This document shows, one piece after another, positions 6,657 through 9,599 of a stretch of DNA of 9,599 nucleotides. The DNA comes from Bacillota bacterium. Lineage in GTDB: Bacteria > Bacillota > Clostridia > Acetivibrionales > DSM-1351. Both the position numbers and the translations under genes were made by a program. The stretch is taken from NCBI GenBank assembly GCA_023441625.1, contig JAEZOA010000020.1, positions 1-9,599 on the forward strand, read 5' to 3'. The notes under the pieces are model-generated. The model saw only the letters and a list, made by a program, of their open reading frames with translations, searched no databases and was not told where the DNA came from. Position 1 is the stretch's first letter, and every line of letters begins with the position of its first letter.

Positions 6657-6714
6657 GAATCGATTGCATTCCTGCTGGGGTATGTTTCCTTGTGGGAGTG
6701 CAGCCGATTTTTCT
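6657..6714 (+). terminator. Terminator-like structure between mcp and cheA
   Basis: An outer stem, GAATCG (6657-6662) with CGATTT (6705-6710), encloses a small internal loop and an inner stem TTGCATTCC-side (6665-6673) with GGGAGTGCA (6694-6702), including G-U pairs. A further short G/C pairing is possible in the loop. Five T (6708-6712) close the structure. This suits an intrinsic terminator or a partial one lowering cheA relative to mcp. It could instead be a structured leader of cheA or an mRNA-processing site. Confidence 0.5.
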
Positions 6715-6787
6715 AAAAATTTGATAGTCATCGAAGATATTCTTTACAGAAGCAAAGAAGCCTAACGGGTTTGAAGGAGGTAACGGA

Positions 6788-8830
6788 TTGGACGATTTTT
6801 CAAGCAATTCCATGCTGGATGTATTTATATATGAAACCACTCAAAATATAGAGCAACTCGAAGCGGCGATACTAACCAGTGAAAAAGCAGGATATTTTAC
6901 GCCGCAGGCAGTTAACGAAATATTCAGGGTCATGCATACGATCAAGGGCTCTTCCGCCATGATGATGTATAACAATATTTCATCGCTTTCTCATGCAATA
7001 GAGGATCTCTTCTACTTTATACGAGAAGAAAAACCTGAAAACATGGACTGTGCGCTCCTTTCTGATTTGGTTTTGGAGGGCGTCGATTTTATTAAGCTGG
7101 AGATGGAGAAGGTCAAAAATTCCGATAGCCTCGATGGAGATGCAACAGATCTAATTGAAAACATCAAGGAATTTCTGTCCTCCATTAAGGGGAAAAGCAC
7201 TGATACTTCTAAGAAAACGGAAAAAGAAGTGGAGCAGCAATATTACTCGGCTTTCGAAAAAAAAGAAACAGAACAAAAATGTTACGAAGCGGTTATTTAT
7301 TTTGAAGATGGCTGCGAAATGGAGAATATCCGGGCTTTTACTATCGTCCATAATTTAAAAGATATTGTGGCGGATTTCAACTACTTTCCAGAGGATATCA
7401 TCGAAAATCCTGACAGTGTGAAGATTATACGGGAACAAGGATTCAGAATAACGCTCAAAAGCGATGCAAGCATGAAGGAATTATACAATTTTTTTACGAG
7501 TAGCGCCTTTATCCGAAATCTTGAGGTCACTGAGCTTCTGGACAGCCAGACATCCCATCAGGATTTCGTGGATCAAGAAACTGCCATTCAGGAATCTCCC
7601 CTCAAAATAGCCAAGCTGCAGGCTGAGGATCTAGGACAAGTTGAAAACAGAAGTTCGCATCAGAGTATTATCAGCGTTGATGTTATGAAGCTGGATAAGA
7701 TTATGGATTTGATGGGAGAAATGGTAATCGCCGAAGCAATGGTCACGCAAAACCCTGAACTGCAGGCGCTTAAGTTGAATAGCTTCTATAAAGCCGCCCG
7801 TCAGCTTCAAAAAATTACAAGCGAAATGCAGGACATGGTTATGTCCATACGAATGGTTCCCTTGGCTGTGACCTTCCAAAAAATGCATCGTATTGTGCGG
7901 GATATGAGCCGGAAGCTCAATAAAGAAGTAGGACTGATGTTAATCGGAGAAAACACTGAGGTTGATAAGAATATTATTGAGCACATTTCCGATCCGCTAA
8001 TGCATCTTGTCCGTAATGCCGTTGATCATGGAATCGAAGCTCCTACCGAAAGAACGAACACTGGCAAGCAAAAATCAGGACAGGTAATACTGGAAGCAAA
8101 AAATGCCGGAAGCGATGTTCTTATTTCTGTCCATGATGACGGTAAGGGCCTTAACAAGGAAAAAATCCTAAAAAAAGCCAGGGAGAATGGTTTACTGAGC
8201 AAACCGGAAAATGAGATGACGGACAAGGAAATTTATAACCTGATTTTCCTGCCCGGATTCTCCACTAACGACAACGTGACGGAATTCTCCGGTCGGGGTG
8301 TTGGAATGGACGTAGTAGTAAAGAACCTGGAAGCAGTGGGCGGTTCGGTATCAATAGACAGCATCGAAGGCTTGGGAACGGTAACAACACTGAAAATACC
8401 CCTTACACTGGCAATCATAGATGGAATGAACATCCGGGTAGGCGGCGCCAAGTATACACTCCCCACAACATCCATTAAGGTAACCTTTCAAGTTGAGGAA
8501 AAAGATATTATTAAGGACACTAACGGCAATGAGATGATTATGGTTCGAGGAGAGTGCTATCCTATCATCCGCATCCATAAAACATTTGCAGTTGAAACGG
8601 AAATCACCGACCTGACCAAAGGTATTATGCTCATGATTGAGCAGGATGACAAGAGTATCTGTCTTTTCGCCGACGAACTTTTAGGACAACAGCAGCTAGT
8701 CGTCAAAGCCCTTCCTTCCTACATGAAAAACATACGAAAAGTGGAAGGACTAGCAGGCTGTACGCTCCTGGGGGATGGTAGCATCAGCTTGATTCTTAAT
8801 ATCGGTGAACTGATTAGCATGGAATCATAA
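6788..8830 (+). CDS. cheA: Chemotaxis histidine kinase CheA
   Basis: A 680-residue cytoplasmic CheA, full length for the family. Residues 1-107 are the HPt (P1) domain with phospho-acceptor His50 in HTIKGSSAMMM. Residues about 165-250 are the P2 response-regulator docking domain. The dimerisation helices (P3) start near 292 (VDVMKLDKIMDLMGEM). The ATPase (P4) has the N box LVRNAVDHGIE (about 407-417), DDGKG (450-454), the FLPGFST lid (487-493) and GRGVGMD (502-508), all intact. The CheW-like P5 domain covers about 545-675. CheA uses ATP to phosphorylate His50 and passes the phosphate to CheY and CheB. The start is TTG 6788, set by AGGAGG (6775-6780) 7 nt upstream and by the normal P1 start. 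A 187-nt spacer with a terminator-like hairpin separates it from mcp, so its level may differ. A CheY gene is not in the window. Confidence 0.97.
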   Translation: MDDFSSNSMLDVFIYETTQNIEQLEAAILTSEKAGYFTPQAVNEIFRVMHTIKGSSAMMMYNNISSLSHAIEDLFYFIREEKPENMDCALLSDLVLEGVDFIKLEMEKVKNSDSLDGDATDLIENIKEFLSSIKGKSTDTSKKTEKEVEQQYYSAFEKKETEQKCYEAVIYFEDGCEMENIRAFTIVHNLKDIVADFNYFPEDIIENPDSVKIIREQGFRITLKSDASMKELYNFFTSSAFIRNLEVTELLDSQTSHQDFVDQETAIQESPLKIAKLQAEDLGQVENRSSHQSIISVDVMKLDKIMDLMGEMVIAEAMVTQNPELQALKLNSFYKAARQLQKITSEMQDMVMSIRMVPLAVTFQKMHRIVRDMSRKLNKEVGLMLIGENTEVDKNIIEHISDPLMHLVRNAVDHGIEAPTERTNTGKQKSGQVILEAKNAGSDVLISVHDDGKGLNKEKILKKARENGLLSKPENEMTDKEIYNLIFLPGFSTNDNVTEFSGRGVGMDVVVKNLEAVGGSVSIDSIEGLGTVTTLKIPLTLAIIDGMNIRVGGAKYTLPTTSIKVTFQVEEKDIIKDTNGNEMIMVRGECYPIIRIHKTFAVETEITDLTKGIMLMIEQDDKSICLFADELLGQQQLVVKALPSYMKNIRKVEGLAGCTLLGDGSISLILNIGELISMES

Positions 8831-8872
8831 AAATGTTATATAAAATATAAACGCAAAAGGAGGCTGTAAAAA

Positions 8873-9367
8873 ATGGCACAGACTGGCTTACTCGACTTTA
8901 CGGAACAAGAAGAAGATACGATGAAAGGTAAGTATCTTATCTTTTCCATTGGAAACGAGCTATATGGAATTGAGATTCGTTACATTACCGAAATTATTAG
9001 TATTCAGCCTATTACGGTAGTCCCTGAGATGCCGCAGTATGTAAAAGGAATCACCAATCTCCGGGGTAAAATCATTCCTGTCATGGATGCCAGGCTGCGT
9101 TTCAAAAAAGCAGTCAGAGAATATGACCAAAGAACCTGCATTATCGTCCTTGATACAAATGATATTTCAACCGGACTGATTGTAGACAGTGTTTCAGAGG
9201 TAATCGCAATAGCTGATGAGGACATAGCGTCTCCTCCGGATATCAATAAAGGTGGGATCAAATACATCAAGGGTGTATGCAAGGCTGATGGGAACGTTAA
9301 ACTGCTTCTTGACTGTCAGAAAATACTGACAGCCGATGAGGTCGAGTTTTTTAGCTCCGTGACTTAA
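8873..9367 (+). CDS. cheW: Chemotaxis adaptor protein CheW (second copy)
   Basis: A 164-residue CheW with the same architecture and length as the first copy. NLRGKIIPVMDAR is at 62-74 with Arg64 kept, and the N-terminal EQEEDT...KGKYLIFS motif is shared. By hand alignment about 110 of 164 residues match the first copy, with most differences in surface positions and the last 50 residues. Start ATG 8873 follows AAAGGAGG (8856-8863) by 9 nt. It begins 42 nt after cheA and 38 nt before the next gene, consistent with one operon. Its likely role is linking CheA (through P5) to the transducer; why two adaptors are kept is not visible. Confidence 0.95.
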   Translation: MAQTGLLDFTEQEEDTMKGKYLIFSIGNELYGIEIRYITEIISIQPITVVPEMPQYVKGITNLRGKIIPVMDARLRFKKAVREYDQRTCIIVLDTNDISTGLIVDSVSEVIAIADEDIASPPDINKGGIKYIKGVCKADGNVKLLLDCQKILTADEVEFFSSVT

Positions 9368-9405
9368 TATGAAAACATTTCCCTTGTGAGGCGGAGGTGC
9401 AGTTT

Positions 9406-9599
9406 GTGAAAGCTATAAGTGAACAGGAATTCAGACAATTTGCCGATTATATAAAAACCAATTATGGTATCTATTTCAAGGATGAAAAAAAGACCTTGAT
9501 CGAGGGAAGGCTCGGACATACACTGACAAGCATGAATTTTACTAGTCTGACTGAGTACATGAGCTATGTGACTGGGGATAAAACCGGAAAAGCCGCATC
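9406..9599 (+). CDS. cheR: Chemotaxis protein methyltransferase CheR, 5' part (cut by window end)
   Basis: The first 64 codons of a gene that runs off the right edge. The visible residues (ISEQEFRQFADYIKTNYGIY, then KKTLIEGRLGHTL and LTEYMSYV) match the N-terminal helical CheR domain, PF03705, that contacts the receptor before the S-adenosylmethionine-binding domain. The start is GTG 9406, with GGAGG (9393-9397) 8 nt upstream. CheR methylates glutamates on transducers for adaptation; the transducer at 4816-6600 is a likely substrate. It follows the second CheW by 38 nt, so it is probably in the same operon. The catalytic part is unseen, so integrity is unknown. Confidence 0.85.
   Translation, partial: MKAISEQEFRQFADYIKTNYGIYFKDEKKTLIEGRLGHTLTSMNFTSLTEYMSYVTGDKTGKAA

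Noticed and set aside
6721..6749. Promoter for cheA (TTGATA, 17 nt, TTACAG)
   Set aside because: The -35 is good but the -10 matches the consensus at only two of six positions.
6601..6787. Riboswitch (c-di-GMP type) in the mcp-cheA spacer
   Set aside because: The stem-loop was compared from memory with the GEMM-I consensus. The conserved GGCAAACC and tetraloop-receptor pieces are absent, so only a plain hairpin is called.
1..9599. CRISPR arrays, tRNA or rRNA genes
   Set aside because: No regularly spaced repeats, cloverleaf with CCA/GGTTCGA-type T arm, or rRNA segments were seen on either strand.

Overview
The window is AT-rich, with strong purine Shine-Dalgarno sites (GGAGG-type), several TTG/GTG starts and U-run terminators. 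Together with the protein styles (clostridial-type CheA P2 domain, MalT-like LuxR regulator, DUF2442) this points to a low-GC Gram-positive bacterium, most likely class Clostridia. I would not name a genus. All convincing genes are on the + strand.

Region 1 (1-427) has no convincing gene. It holds an extended -10 promoter at the left edge, a 22-residue hydrophobic micro-ORF overlapping a hairpin, and a C-rich stretch that could be a decayed mobile-element end. Region 2 (428-757) encodes a small Cro/CI-type (XRE) DNA-binding protein. Region 3 (758-1109) is non-coding and unusually rich in dyads: two long hairpins, a clear bidirectional-looking intrinsic terminator, a 14-bp-arm dyad and a plausible promoter for the next gene. 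Region 4 (1110-3668) encodes an 852-residue MalT/LAL-type LuxR regulator with an N-terminal STAND ATPase and a C-terminal LuxR helix-turn-helix, followed by a strong terminator.

Region 5 (3820 to the window end) is a chemotaxis cluster in the order cheW, DUF2442 gene, mcp (transducer), cheA (kinase), second cheW, cheR (methyltransferase, cut by the window edge). The transducer would sense a ligand at the membrane, the two CheW adaptors would couple it to CheA, CheA would autophosphorylate on His50 and signal to a CheY not present here, and CheR would methylate the transducer. Downstream parts (cheB, cheY, cheD or cheC) may lie past the right edge, but this cannot be seen. The LuxR-type protein beside the cluster is a candidate regulator of it.

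The least explained signals are a 6-7-6 dyad present twice (between the regulator and cheW, and again inside the start of the DUF2442 gene), the DUF2442 protein within a che cluster, the terminator-like hairpin between mcp and cheA, and the dyad-rich spacer upstream of the regulator. I did not see a wholly new system. The chemotaxis proteins themselves look intact and conventional.
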